Notes: generated by a model from the letters alone, not told the origin. A DNA stretch of 64,000 bases from Desulfosporosinus sp049943955 (GCF_049943955.1 NZ_JBNFTW010000012.1:62001-126000), one strand, 5' to 3'. Shown: positions 25,198 to 34,187, numbered from the stretch's first letter. Translations and numbers: made by a program.

Positions 25198-26769
25198 CTA
25201 CATATTGTCTGGTTTTTTAGCAATAAACTCTGAAGCCCGAGAAATATAAGTGGTATGCAGTAGTTCTTCTGCTTTTTCACTCATTGGAGCGGTTAAGAAA
25301 TCTGCATAGACTTCCTTGATTTGAGGATTATCATAACTGTTGCGCAGTTTTGCGTTAGCATCAATTTGATATAACGAAGCAGCACGTCGATTGCGGACTT
25401 CATCTGAAGGGGGAGCAGCTGCCCGGGGTTGTCCACCGCCATACTCGCAACCTCCAGGACAAGCCATCACTTCAATGAAATCCCACGGAGCATTACCGTC
25501 TTTAATTTGATCCATAACCGTTCTGGCATTAGCCAAACCGGAAATTACAGCAACTCTCATATTTCCAATCCCAGGAATATTAACTGTCGCATCTTTTACA
25601 CCCTGCATTCCTCGCACAGGTGTTAGATCCCAAAGTGCTGAAGGCGGCTGTTGTCCGGTCACAAGATAATAAGCAGAACGAGCTGCGGCCTCCATGACAC
25701 CGCCAGTGGTACCAAAGATTACTCCTGCCCCTGTGCCGGTACCCATCAGCTGATCATACTGATCATCAGGCAGAGAAGCAAAATCAATCCCGGATCTCTT
25801 GATCATTCTGGCAAGTTCTCTGGTTGTCAGAACGACATCCACATCAGGTGTAACTTTATTGTCCTTTAATTCTTTTTGAGCCGAAACCATTTCAGGACGC
25901 TGACATTCAAATTTCTTAGCTGTACATGGCATGATGGCTACTGAAAAGATTTTTTTGGGATCTACATTCTTCTTTTCAGCATAATAGGTTTTCATAAGAG
26001 TCCCTTCCATCTGCTGAGGAGACTTTGCCGATGATAAATTAGGGATAAGTTCAGGATAAAAATATTCGACAAACTTAACCCAACCAGGACAACATGACGT
26101 GAGTTGAGGGAGAGGTTTTTTCAAATCGCCTTTAACCCGTTTAAGAAGTTCTGTTCCTTCTTCCATAATTGTCAGGTCAGCAGTGAAGTTCGTATCAAAT
26201 ATTACGTCAAAGCCTAACTTTCTTAAGGCTGCAACTTGTTTGCCCTGAACATTCGTTCCGACAGGCAGACCAAATTCTTCACCAAGACCAATACGAGTAG
26301 CGGGAGCAGTCTGCACTACAACCGTGACACTCGGATCTGCAATAGCTTTAAAGACTTTATCCGTTTCATCCCGTTCTGTAATTGCCCCGGAAGGACACCA
26401 TTGAGTACACTGTCCGCAATTTACACAAACAAATTCATTTTTAATTGGCAGTTCATAATTTCCAAACACAGATTGAACTTTCTCACATACTTCAATACAT
26501 TGACCACAAAGAATACACTTTTGGTCATCTCTGACAATTGAAGGATTCAGCGGATCAATGGGAACCCGGCCGCGAACACTGGTTGGCCAGCTGCCTGGTG
26601 CATTGTATTGAGCCGGCATCCAACCTTTTGCACCGGCAGCACTATTAGCTGTAGCCACTTCGCCGCATCCTGCTAAGCTTAGCGAGACACCGGTTAAACT
26701 TGCTCCTCCAACAATTTTAAGGAAAGAACGTCTGGACAATTTTTTCACTTGCCCTGCTTTGCTTGCCAT
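25198..26769 (-). CDS. Tat-exported [FeFe] hydrogenase catalytic subunit
   Basis: 523 residues from the ATG with AGGTGG eight bases upstream. The N-terminus carries a twin-arginine signal (LSRRSFLKIVGG) with a lipobox-like LAGC after it. Two [4Fe-4S] motifs follow (CILCGQCIEVCE; CVNCGQCTQWCP), then the three H-cluster signatures: TSCCPGW (about 224), MPCTAKKFE (about 280) and MACPGGCEYGGGQP (about 450). All H-cluster cysteines are present. With its partners it forms an exported, membrane-bound hydrogenase. The HydEFG maturases are not in the window. A redox-type operator candidate lies upstream. Confidence 0.95.
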   Translation of the reverse strand: MASKAGQVKKLSRRSFLKIVGGASLTGVSLSLAGCGEVATANSAAGAKGWMPAQYNAPGSWPTSVRGRVPIDPLNPSIVRDDQKCILCGQCIEVCEKVQSVFGNYELPIKNEFVCVNCGQCTQWCPSGAITERDETDKVFKAIADPSVTVVVQTAPATRIGLGEEFGLPVGTNVQGKQVAALRKLGFDVIFDTNFTADLTIMEEGTELLKRVKGDLKKPLPQLTSCCPGWVKFVEYFYPELIPNLSSAKSPQQMEGTLMKTYYAEKKNVDPKKIFSVAIMPCTAKKFECQRPEMVSAQKELKDNKVTPDVDVVLTTRELARMIKRSGIDFASLPDDQYDQLMGTGTGAGVIFGTTGGVMEAAARSAYYLVTGQQPPSALWDLTPVRGMQGVKDATVNIPGIGNMRVAVISGLANARTVMDQIKDGNAPWDFIEVMACPGGCEYGGGQPRAAAPPSDEVRNRRAASLYQIDANAKLRNSYDNPQIKEVYADFLTAPMSEKAEELLHTTYISRASEFIAKKPDNM

Positions 26770-26912
26770 GTGTTTTACCACCTTTTTGTAACTCTCTTCT
26801 TTTTTAAATCACTTTGTGAATTTGATAGCCGTTAAAGTCTAATTCGTTTCATCCAGTTGTTCAGTTATTTGATATAGTTTTAATAGTTAGAATTTTTTAA
26901 TAAGTTAAAACT

Positions 26913-26956
26913 TTCACATGTTTTTGTGAAGATTTACACTTTCACATAACGAAAGT
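26913..26956. promoter_or_regulatory. Palindromes upstream of the hydrogenase operon (Rex-like?)
   Basis: TTCACA-TGTTTT-TGTGAA (26913-26930) is a perfect inverted repeat. It overlaps TTGTGAAGATTTACACTT (26924-26941), which resembles the Rex box TTGTGAA-N4-TTCACAA with three mismatches in the right half. CTTTC-ACATAAC-GAAAG follows at 26940-26956. They lie about 145-185 bases before the hydrogenase start. The rest of the 583-base gap shows only the aldo/keto reductase terminator. Confidence 0.4.
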
Positions 26957-27186
26957 TTGGTAAAGTAGTGAAGACATTTTTCCCCTTTTGAGGATGATCA
27001 GAATTTCATATGTTGAACAAAAAGACGCCCCTTTCTATAAAACTTTAACTTGGTCAGAATAATAACATTTTTTAGTTTAATCTCTTTAATGGTATCTGTC
27101 TTCCTTATGAACATAAAAAAAATTTTATTTAAATAAATAAATCCATCAGAGTTATTAAAATGAAAACGAATTTTTTAAAGCGCACT

Positions 27187-27213
27187 TTAAAAAACCGAGG
27201 CTAAAGCCTCGGT
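27187..27213 (-). terminator. Terminator of the aldo/keto reductase gene
   Basis: ACCGAGGC-TTTA-GCCTCGGT followed by TTTTTTAAAG on the minus strand. Confidence 0.85.
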
Positions 27214-27352
27214 CCTCCTATTGTCCTGTCATATCCTTGATTTTAACGTTGTAACCATGAAATTCATAGCACGCCGTTAAATATATTTTATCTGCATTTT
27301 AATAATTAATTTTAAACTCTAGTGGTTCTCAAAGGACCAAAAATCGACCAAT

Positions 27353-28498
27353 TTATTCCTTTCTTGACGGAAACTGAGGTGTTGCATCGAAGACAACAGA
27401 AACATCTTTGAGGTGTTCTGTGATCTTCAAATGCTGTGGACACGCTTTTTCACATTCCTTACAGCCAATACAGTCACTTGCCCTGCCATGATTCGCTGCA
27501 AGGTTCAAATAATAGACAAACTGACTGGAAAAGTTATTCGTCGTAGCACGTTTGGTACTATTATATAAGGCAAAGTAATCCGGGATAGCAATCTTTTTCG
27601 GACAGCCTTTTTCGCAATATCGACAGATTGTACAAGGAATTGCTGTGTTTTCGTTGATCACTTCAGTTACTTGATTGATAACGTTGTACTCTTCTTCGTT
27701 CAAAGGTTTGAAGTCAGCCATATAGGAAGTATTATCAATAACTTGTTGTATACTATTCATTCCGCTTAATACCATGAAGACTCCTTCCTGACTGGCAGCA
27801 AATCGGATTGCCCACGATGGAACAGAAGCCTGATGATTGTATTCTTTCATTACCTTTTCTGCTTTTTCCGGTACTAAGGCAAGCGAGCCTCCTTTACATG
27901 GCTCCATGACGATAATCGGCTTATTATGCTTTCTAGCGACCTCATAACACCTTCTTGATTGAATGCTTGGATTTTCCCAGTCAATATAATTGATCTGTAA
28001 CTGCACAAAATCCAATTCGGGGTGAGCCGTTAAGATCTTATCCAATAATTCTGGTGAATCGTGGAATGACATCCCGAGATTTTTGATCTTACCCTCTTTC
28101 TTTTTATTCATTCCAAAACCGAAACTATCAAGCTCACAGGCCTTTTTATAGGTGATAACACCGAGATTGTGGAGAAGATAATAATCGAAATACTCCACAC
28201 CGCATTTTTCCAGTTGCTCATTAAAGACTTTTTCCTGGTCCTCCACAGTTTTTACATCTCTCATAGGAAGCTTTGTAGCAAGTTCAAACTCATCTCGTTG
28301 ATGTCTTTTAACGAGAGCCTCTCTCATGACGCTCTCACTCATGTAGCTATGGTAGACATATGCAGTATCAAAATAGGTAAATCCATTCTCCAAAAAAGTA
28401 TCAACGAGTTTGTTTAAGGTTTCTTTATCAACGGATGTTTGGTCATTCTTGTCCAGAAGCGGTAATCTCATGCATCCGAAACCTAATTTTTTTCCCAT
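27353..28498 (-). CDS. Aldo/keto reductase with C-terminal ferredoxin domain
   Basis: 381 residues. An AKR (beta/alpha)8 barrel carries the catalytic D/Y (FDTAYVYH), a Lys in TKLP and the His of LLHNLG. The C-terminal iron-sulfur region has C-x2-C-x2-C-x3-CP (CTICRYCEKGCP, about 290) and a second set CIGCKECEKACP (about 343). This fused layout is common in Clostridia and suggests ferredoxin-linked rather than purely NADPH-linked reduction. AAAGGA lies nine bases before the ATG (28498). A MerR-type promoter and a 15-bp inverted repeat lie directly upstream. Confidence 0.88.
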   Translation of the reverse strand: MGKKLGFGCMRLPLLDKNDQTSVDKETLNKLVDTFLENGFTYFDTAYVYHSYMSESVMREALVKRHQRDEFELATKLPMRDVKTVEDQEKVFNEQLEKCGVEYFDYYLLHNLGVITYKKACELDSFGFGMNKKKEGKIKNLGMSFHDSPELLDKILTAHPELDFVQLQINYIDWENPSIQSRRCYEVARKHNKPIIVMEPCKGGSLALVPEKAEKVMKEYNHQASVPSWAIRFAASQEGVFMVLSGMNSIQQVIDNTSYMADFKPLNEEEYNVINQVTEVINENTAIPCTICRYCEKGCPKKIAIPDYFALYNSTKRATTNNFSSQFVYYLNLAANHGRASDCIGCKECEKACPQHLKITEHLKDVSVVFDATPQFPSRKE

Positions 28499-28538
28499 CT
28501 TACGTTTTCCTTTCTCCTTCAAACTCTTCTATGGTTAA

Positions 28539-28608
28539 TGATAGACTATGACAGTTCAAATTTTAACCTCATGTCATAGTCTATCATTTAGAGTTAACTC
28601 CAAGTCAA
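28539..28608 (-). promoter_or_regulatory. MerR-type promoter and 15-bp inverted repeat before the AKR gene
   Basis: On the minus strand TTGACT (28608-28603) and TAGACT (28583-28578) are 19 bp apart. The spacer holds the palindrome CTTGGAGTTAACTCTAAA (28604-28587), a known operator type for MerR-family aldehyde/thiol-stress regulators. Just downstream, TGATAGACTATGACA (28539-28553) and its perfect complement (28572-28586) form a second inverted repeat overlapping the -10, either another operator or a leader hairpin. Confidence 0.65.
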
Positions 28609-28711
28609 GTCATTAATTTTAAAGATAATATTAAGGTTATAAGCATTTGATGGTTTCCTTGAGTGAGCTGAGTAACTATTTCTACTTCAAGCACTTAGAA
28701 GTGAATGCCTC

Positions 28712-28757
28712 TTGACAAGCGGAGCATTCTCCATTTAATATATATGGAGAGTTCTCC
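28712..28757 (+). promoter_or_regulatory. MFS-gene promoter with paired palindromic operators
   Basis: TTGACA (28712-28717), an 18-nt spacer and TAATAT (28736-28741). GGAGCATTCTCC (28721-28732) lies in the spacer and GGAGAGTTCTCC (28746-28757) just past the -10, 25 bp apart centre to centre. Two near-identical sites around the promoter indicate a repressor. Confidence 0.7.
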
Positions 28758-28797
28758 ACTTATTATTACGTTGTTACTTTGAAAGGAGCCTACTATT

Positions 28798-30012
28798 ATG
28801 CCCATTTGGAAAAGAAATTTATTAGTTTGTTGGTTTGGAATGTTTGTGGCAGGCATAGGTATGAGTCAAATTGCCCCTGTATTGCCGCTTTATATTCAGC
28901 ACCTGGGAATTCATGATGCCTCTTCGATTGCCCAACTGTCCGGAATAGCTTTTGGTGTTACCTATATTATTTCAGCTATTTTTTCACCGATATGGGGACA
29001 TTTTGCCGACAAATTTGGGCGAAAGCCAATGATTTTGCGGGCAAGCCTTGGCATGGCCCTAGTTATAGGATGTATGGGGTTTGCACCGAATGTCTATGTG
29101 TTGATTGGCTTAAGATTATTGCAGGGCGCAATCACCGGTTATAGCACAGCATGTACTGCTTTGATAGCAACTCAGACCGATAAGGAACACGCTGGCTATG
29201 CTCTTGGTACACTTTCAACCGGAAGTATTGCAGGTTCTTTATTTGGTCCAATCATTGGCGGATTTATCGAAGAAAACCTTGGTTTTCAACCCGTATTCTT
29301 TATAACAGGTGCCTTGCTGTTGATTGCCTTTATTCTAACCCTTTTATTTGTGCAGGAATCTTTTGTTCGACGGGATAAAACGGTCCTTGGTACCAAGACA
29401 ATGTGGAAGAGCATCCCGGAAAAGAGTTTGACGATTACGTTACTCGTAACGTTCTTTGCTATATCTTTGGGACTATATTCAATAGAGCCAATTGTAACGG
29501 TTTATGTCACTCATTTAACGGCGGGCTCAGGTCATATCGCCCTGCTGGCAGGATTAGCATTCTCTGCCTCAGGACTAGCCAATATTATTGCAGCTCCAAG
29601 ATTGGGAAAACTCTCTGATAAAATAGGGGCACATAAAGTTATGTTAGTTGCTCTTATTGCCGCCGGAATCATTTATATACCCCAAGCCTTTGTGCAAAAT
29701 CCATGGCAATTGGTGGGGCTGCGCTTTTTATTAGGATTAGCCATAGCGGGACTAAATCCTTCAGTTAATACCCTGGTTAAGAAAATTACACCAGAATCCC
29801 TAACGGCCGGAGTTTTTGGTTATACCATGTCGGCAGGATATTTGGGTGTCTTTGGAGGTTCGGTTTTAGGCGGGCAAGTGGCAGCCTACCTGGGCATTCA
29901 CTATGTCTTTTTTATAACCAGTGCATTATTACTAATCAATGCAGTCTGGGTATATTTTAAAGTCTATAGCAAACTTTGTTCCAGAGAGAAACGTATCGAT
30001 CTACTCAATTAG
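28798..30012 (+). CDS. MFS drug/metabolite efflux transporter
   Basis: 404 residues, 12 TM helices, with the loop 2-3 motif GHFADKFGRKP and its repeat RLGKLSDKIGAHK in the second half, and a motif-C-like GSIAGSLFGPIIGG in helix 5 typical of drug:H+ antiporters (MdtG/YfmO-like). AAAGGAG lies nine bases before the ATG. It is transcribed from a promoter with two operators. Its last 12 bases overlap the convergent adenine deaminase gene. The substrate is unknown. Confidence 0.88.
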   Translation: MPIWKRNLLVCWFGMFVAGIGMSQIAPVLPLYIQHLGIHDASSIAQLSGIAFGVTYIISAIFSPIWGHFADKFGRKPMILRASLGMALVIGCMGFAPNVYVLIGLRLLQGAITGYSTACTALIATQTDKEHAGYALGTLSTGSIAGSLFGPIIGGFIEENLGFQPVFFITGALLLIAFILTLLFVQESFVRRDKTVLGTKTMWKSIPEKSLTITLLVTFFAISLGLYSIEPIVTVYVTHLTAGSGHIALLAGLAFSASGLANIIAAPRLGKLSDKIGAHKVMLVALIAAGIIYIPQAFVQNPWQLVGLRFLLGLAIAGLNPSVNTLVKKITPESLTAGVFGYTMSAGYLGVFGGSVLGGQVAAYLGIHYVFFITSALLLINAVWVYFKVYSKLCSREKRIDLLN

Positions 30013-31794
30013 CAAATCTAAAAACTTGAATTGACATGTATCTACAAGTCCCCGATTAGTTAGTCTCAGCTCTGGCAGAACGGCCAAGGCCAGCAGTGAT
30101 GTGGTCATAAATGGAGATACCAAATCGCAGCCCAGCTCCTGCCATGCTCTCTCGAGACTAGCTACTTTCTCGGCTACCACCTCTGCAGGCTCTTCACACA
30201 TCAGCCCGGCTATAGGTAAAGGCAGCAGAGCCATAATCTGACCGTTTTTAACAGCCACGAGTCCGCCGCCGACTTCAGCAAGAGTATTTCCGGCCAAAGC
30301 CATGTCCGCATCATTCGTCCCAACAATCAGCAGATTATGCGCATCATGGGAAACCGTTGAAGCTACGGCTCCTTCTTTTAGGTGAAAGCCTTTGACAAAC
30401 CCTTTCCCCATCGTACCCGTTGCTTGATGGCGTTCAATAACTGCGGCTTTGATGACATCCTGTCTTAAGTCCGTTTGAATTTTGCCGGCGGCAACGGGTA
30501 ACACACATTCCCTATGATACGTCCCGACCTTAGCCTCAATAATTTCTATAACCCGAACCTTAGCTTGGTTTTGCTCAAAACTCGGAACGGACACTGCAAA
30601 AGCCTCAGCAGCCAATTCTCCAGCCAAATGCACGGTTTTCTTCGCGTAATCAGGATAGGAGCTTCCGGAAATCTCCAGCGTCAGTTTACCGTTTTCAGCA
30701 ACCAGTTCCCCGTTAATGATAACTTTTTCGATGGTAACGTTCGTTAAATCACTTATTATCAGAATGTCCGCCCAGCGGCCTGGGGAAATACTACCAAGAT
30801 CCTTACTCATTTCAAAGCATTGTGCAACATTTAACGTCACCATTTGGACAGCCGTAATGGGGTTAACCCCCTCTTCAATGGCCCGTTTAACGATATGATC
30901 AAGGTGTCCTAGGGAAACCAACGTTTCCGGATGGGTGTCATCACTGATTAAGGTAGCGTAACGTGTATCTATCCGGTTCTCAGTAATACTTCTGACCGTT
31001 TCCTTTAAATCATGCCAAGCTGAACCTTCTCGCAGCTGCGCATACATGCCCAGACGCATTTTGGCCAGCGCATCTTCCATCCTTACAGACTCATGGCAGC
31101 AACGTACACCAGCGGCCACATAAGCATTTAAGCCTGCCCCCGTTTCCGGCAGCGAATAATGCCCGGTAATTATCTTATTAGCATTTAGAGTTGCCTGAAG
31201 TTCTTTATGCGTATCCTTATTGCCCTGAATTACTCCGGGAAAATTCATCATCTCTCCCAAGCCCACAACCTCTTTCCAGGTCATGGCTTCTTCTATCTCT
31301 TTAGGCCCTAATTCAGCTCCAGTATCTTCAAAACCCGGAGCTGCCGGAACACAGGAAGGCATTGCGGTATAAACCCTGAGAGGAACATTTCTGCCGTCTT
31401 CAATCATCAGACGTACGCCATCCATGCCCAGAACATTGGCCATTTCATGAGGATCCATAAAAATAGCCGTTGTTCCATGGGGCATAACAGCGCGGGCAAA
31501 TTCTCGGACTGACAGCATACTGCTTTCAACATGCATATGTCCATCCATGAACCCGGGCGTAATATAATTCCCTTGGGCGTCTATAATCTGTGTATTCTCA
31601 CCGATTGTATGGGAAGCATTTCCGACTAAAGCTATTCTCCCGTGGGTAATAGCGACATCTATGCCCGGAATAATCTCTGCCGTATTGACATTCACTAAGC
31701 GAGCATTCTTTATGACCATATCCGCTGGTTCTCTCCCCTGTGCAACTGCAGCCAGCTTCTCTGTGACCTCTGCTAAGGCATACCTTCTTTTCAT
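30001..31794 (-). CDS. ade: Adenine deaminase
   Basis: 597 residues, normal family length. Amidohydrolase metal motif GHMHVESSM (about 85), MDPHEMANV, the catalytic-domain GHYSLPETGAG and SDDTHPETL, plus the C-terminal family domain (FVKGFHLKEGAVASTVSHDAHNL). It converts adenine to hypoxanthine and ammonia in purine salvage and catabolism. The ATG has AAAGGAATG upstream. Its 3' end overlaps the convergent MFS gene by 12 bp. It is separated by 16 kb from the allantoin genes but fits the same nitrogen economy. Confidence 0.95.
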   Translation of the reverse strand: MKRRYALAEVTEKLAAVAQGREPADMVIKNARLVNVNTAEIIPGIDVAITHGRIALVGNASHTIGENTQIIDAQGNYITPGFMDGHMHVESSMLSVREFARAVMPHGTTAIFMDPHEMANVLGMDGVRLMIEDGRNVPLRVYTAMPSCVPAAPGFEDTGAELGPKEIEEAMTWKEVVGLGEMMNFPGVIQGNKDTHKELQATLNANKIITGHYSLPETGAGLNAYVAAGVRCCHESVRMEDALAKMRLGMYAQLREGSAWHDLKETVRSITENRIDTRYATLISDDTHPETLVSLGHLDHIVKRAIEEGVNPITAVQMVTLNVAQCFEMSKDLGSISPGRWADILIISDLTNVTIEKVIINGELVAENGKLTLEISGSSYPDYAKKTVHLAGELAAEAFAVSVPSFEQNQAKVRVIEIIEAKVGTYHRECVLPVAAGKIQTDLRQDVIKAAVIERHQATGTMGKGFVKGFHLKEGAVASTVSHDAHNLLIVGTNDADMALAGNTLAEVGGGLVAVKNGQIMALLPLPIAGLMCEEPAEVVAEKVASLERAWQELGCDLVSPFMTTSLLALAVLPELRLTNRGLVDTCQFKFLDLLIE

Positions 31795-32141
31795 AAAACT
31801 GTCATTCCTTTCGCGTGTTCAAGGCACAAATGCCTGTCGTCATTTTCTGTTGATCTAATAATCTGTTCATCTAATACTTCACCAAAATTGTTGTAATTAC
31901 CTGCTTAACAGTATTGTTATTTGATCTTGTTTATTGGCAAACCTTTTCAAGATACCTTCATGGGTCAGAACCTTTTATTTTCTCTTTTTACTTAAATGAA
32001 TTCATTCCCCTTTATGTTGATAAAATTTTTTTCATTAGTAAAGCAAAAAAGGGATTTTACTAATTTATCTAGAATATTTTGAATATTGTTAACGTAATAT
32101 CCCATTTTAATCTACCTTCATTTATAAAAAGGAGGAATACA
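31795..32141. other. Divergent intergenic region, adenine deaminase / AbfD-like gene
   Basis: AT-rich, 347 bp. It holds a 12-bp palindrome AATGAATTCATT (31995-32006) near its centre. No clear promoter pair, hairpin terminator or ORF stands out. Confidence 0.35.
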
Positions 32142-33584
32142 ATGAAAACAGCAACTGAATACCTTGAGAGTATGAAAGCTTATAACCCAAGGATCTTTCT
32201 CGGCGGTAAGCAGGTCAACCTTCATGAAAATTCCACCACCTTGACCGTTCTTCGCGCTAACGCCAGAGTTTATGAACTGGCTGAAGATGAGAGATACACT
32301 GACATTATGACTGTCATTTCACCATTTTCAGGTGAAAAGGTAAGCCGAAACCTGCACATTTCTTCCAGCACCGCCGATTTAGAAAAAAGGTCAGAAATGG
32401 CCACCCTAACCAGCCAAATGCTGGGAACCTGTAATTATCGCTGCGTGGGGGCGGATGTATTGAACGCCTTAGCCGGTATCACTTGGGAAATGGACAAGGA
32501 GTTAGGCACAAATTATCACAGCCGCCTGCTCAATCATGTTAAATACCTCCAGGAAAACGACCTGGCAGTGAGCGGAGGGGTCACCGATGCTAAAGGCGAA
32601 CGAACAAAACGGCCTGTGGAACAGGATGATCCCGACGTATACGTTCACGTCGTGGAAAAAAGAGAAGACGGCATCGTGGTACGTGGAGCAAAAGTTAGCC
32701 AGAGTGGAGCTATCGGTTCTCACGAGACCTTAGTTATTCCCACTATGGGCATGCGGCAGGGAGAAGAGGACTTTGCCGTAGCCTTTGCCGTACCCAACGG
32801 AGCCGAAGGATTAACGTACATTTGCCAGTATACTCCCTTCACTGCTGAAAGAGAACTTTCCCCTGACGTGAAATATCTGGGCAATCCCCTTTACGGTCAA
32901 AGGGAGACTTGCATCATGGTCTTCGATAACGTATTTATACCTTGGGAACATGTTTTCATGTGTGGTGAAGCAAAGTATGCCGGACGATTAGTCGCTCGGT
33001 TCGCCAAGACACATCGCATGAACTGCGGCGGTGCCTGCAAAGTGGGTTTTGCTGACCTGATCATCGGTGCCACCCAACTTGCCGCAGAGTTCTCCGGGGT
33101 TCAGAAAGCACCTCATATTGTGGAAAAGATGACCGACATGATTCGAATCAATGAAACCGCTCGAGCCTGTACTATCGCCGCAGCGCTGAAAGGACATGAG
33201 GAACCAGCCGGCTCCGGCTTTTTTCAGCCGGATGACATCTTTGGCAACGCAGCCAAACTTACCATTGCCGACGGTTTTTGGGATATCCTGAAATGGGCCG
33301 GAGACATTGGCGGCGGGATGGCAGTAACCATGCCTTCCGAGCTGGAATTAGAAAATCCTGAAACAGCCCATTATGTCCGCAAGTTCATGAAAGCCTCAGC
33401 ACCAGCTGAACAACGCCTCCGAATCGCTAAGTTTATTCAAAACTGGTGTGCCGGCCTGCATGGTGCAGGCACTTGGCATGGTGCCGGTTCCCCCATGGCG
33501 CAAAAAATGGCCTTATATAACTTAACTAACTTCGAAGAGAAAAAAAGCCTTGCCAGAAATCTAGCCGGTTTGAAAGAAGAGTGA
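32142..33584 (+). CDS. 4-hydroxybutyryl-CoA dehydratase (AbfD)-like flavoprotein
   Basis: 480 residues of the HpaB/AbfD acyl-CoA-dehydrogenase-like family. Close to AbfD along its length by eye: GTNYH, VEKREDGIVVRGAK, FDNVFIP and HGAGSP. AbfD's [4Fe-4S] ligands are C-x3-C, then H-x6-C. Here C97-NYR-C101 is kept, and H291 is followed by C295 and C299, i.e. H-x7-C with one extra residue and an extra Cys. Cluster binding is therefore likely but slightly altered. AAGGAGG lies eight bases before the ATG. It is monocistronic; no other 4-hydroxybutyrate or succinate genes are adjacent, so the substrate may differ. Confidence 0.75.
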   Translation: MKTATEYLESMKAYNPRIFLGGKQVNLHENSTTLTVLRANARVYELAEDERYTDIMTVISPFSGEKVSRNLHISSSTADLEKRSEMATLTSQMLGTCNYRCVGADVLNALAGITWEMDKELGTNYHSRLLNHVKYLQENDLAVSGGVTDAKGERTKRPVEQDDPDVYVHVVEKREDGIVVRGAKVSQSGAIGSHETLVIPTMGMRQGEEDFAVAFAVPNGAEGLTYICQYTPFTAERELSPDVKYLGNPLYGQRETCIMVFDNVFIPWEHVFMCGEAKYAGRLVARFAKTHRMNCGGACKVGFADLIIGATQLAAEFSGVQKAPHIVEKMTDMIRINETARACTIAAALKGHEEPAGSGFFQPDDIFGNAAKLTIADGFWDILKWAGDIGGGMAVTMPSELELENPETAHYVRKFMKASAPAEQRLRIAKFIQNWCAGLHGAGTWHGAGSPMAQKMALYNLTNFEEKKSLARNLAGLKEE

Positions 33585-33618
33585 ACTCGTCCCGCTAAAG
33601 CCGATAGAAATCTATTGA

Positions 33619-33652
33619 GACTGCCAGCAAAAGATACTGGCAGTCTTTGCTT
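33619..33652 (+). terminator. Terminator of the AbfD-like gene
   Basis: GACTGCCAG pairs with CTGGCAGTC, followed by TTTGCTT. Confidence 0.75.
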
Positions 33653-33679
33653 GACATCCCTTCTATAAAACTTACTTCA

Positions 33680-33750
33680 AAGAAATAAAATAATCAGATC
33701 CTTAAATAAGATCTGATTACTAAAAAAGACTTAACCCAAAGTGTTAAGTC
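33680..33750 (-). terminator. Tandem terminators of the tRNA operon
   Basis: On the minus strand the first stem is GACTTAAC/GTTAAGTC followed by TTTTTTA; the second is TAATCAGATC/GATCTGATTA followed by TTTTATTTC. Both lie just after tRNA-Ser. Confidence 0.75.
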
Positions 33751-33768
33751 CACTGCTTTACTTTTTGC

Positions 33769-33859
33769 TGGCGGAGAAGGAGGGATTTGAACCCTCGCAG
33801 CAGTTGCCCACTCTAACGGTTTTCCAAACCGTCCTCTTCAGCCACTTGAGTACTTCTCC
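33769..33859 (-). tRNA. tRNA-Ser(GGA)
   Basis: 91 nt including encoded CCA. Acceptor GGAGAAG/CTTCTCC, anticodon loop TTGGAAA (GGA), long variable arm as expected for serine, T-arm GAGGGTTCAAATCCCTC. Last gene of the tRNA operon. Confidence 0.95.
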
Positions 33860-33901
33860 CTGTTTTTAGAATTAACCGAAATTCGACCGTAAATACAGAA
33901 A

Positions 33902-33977
33902 TGGTGAGCCATCCGCGACTCGAACGCGGGACACCCTGATTAAAAGTCAGGTGCTCTACCGACTGAGCTAATGGCTC
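33902..33977 (-). tRNA. tRNA-Lys(TTT)
   Basis: 76 nt including encoded CCA. Acceptor GAGCCAT/ATGGCTC, anticodon stem CCTGA/TCAGG with loop CTTTTAA (TTT). Confidence 0.95.
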
Positions 33978-33986
33978 ATTATGAAA

Positions 33987-34062
33987 TGGTGACCCGTACG
34001 GGATTCGAACCCGTGTAGCCGCCGTGAAAGGGCGGTGTCTTAAGCCGCTTGACCAACGGGCC
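33987..34062 (-). tRNA. tRNA-Glu(TTC)
   Basis: 76 nt including encoded CCA. Acceptor GGCCCGT/ACGGGTC with one G-U, anticodon stem CCGCC/GGCGG with loop CTTTCAC (TTC). Confidence 0.95.
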
Positions 34063-34098
34063 AGATGAATTTTATAGGAGGTATAATCTCCTATGTAT

Positions 34099-34175
34099 TG
34101 GGGTGGATAGTGGGACTTGAACCCACGAGTGCCGGAGCCACAATCCGGTGCGTTAACCACTTCGCCATACCCACC
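34099..34175 (-). tRNA. tRNA-His(GTG)
   Basis: 77 nt including encoded CCA and the extra 5' G(-1) facing C73, the histidine identity element. Anticodon stem CCGGA/TCCGG with loop TTGTGGC (GTG). Confidence 0.95.
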
Positions 34176-34187
34176 ACACATAATAAA

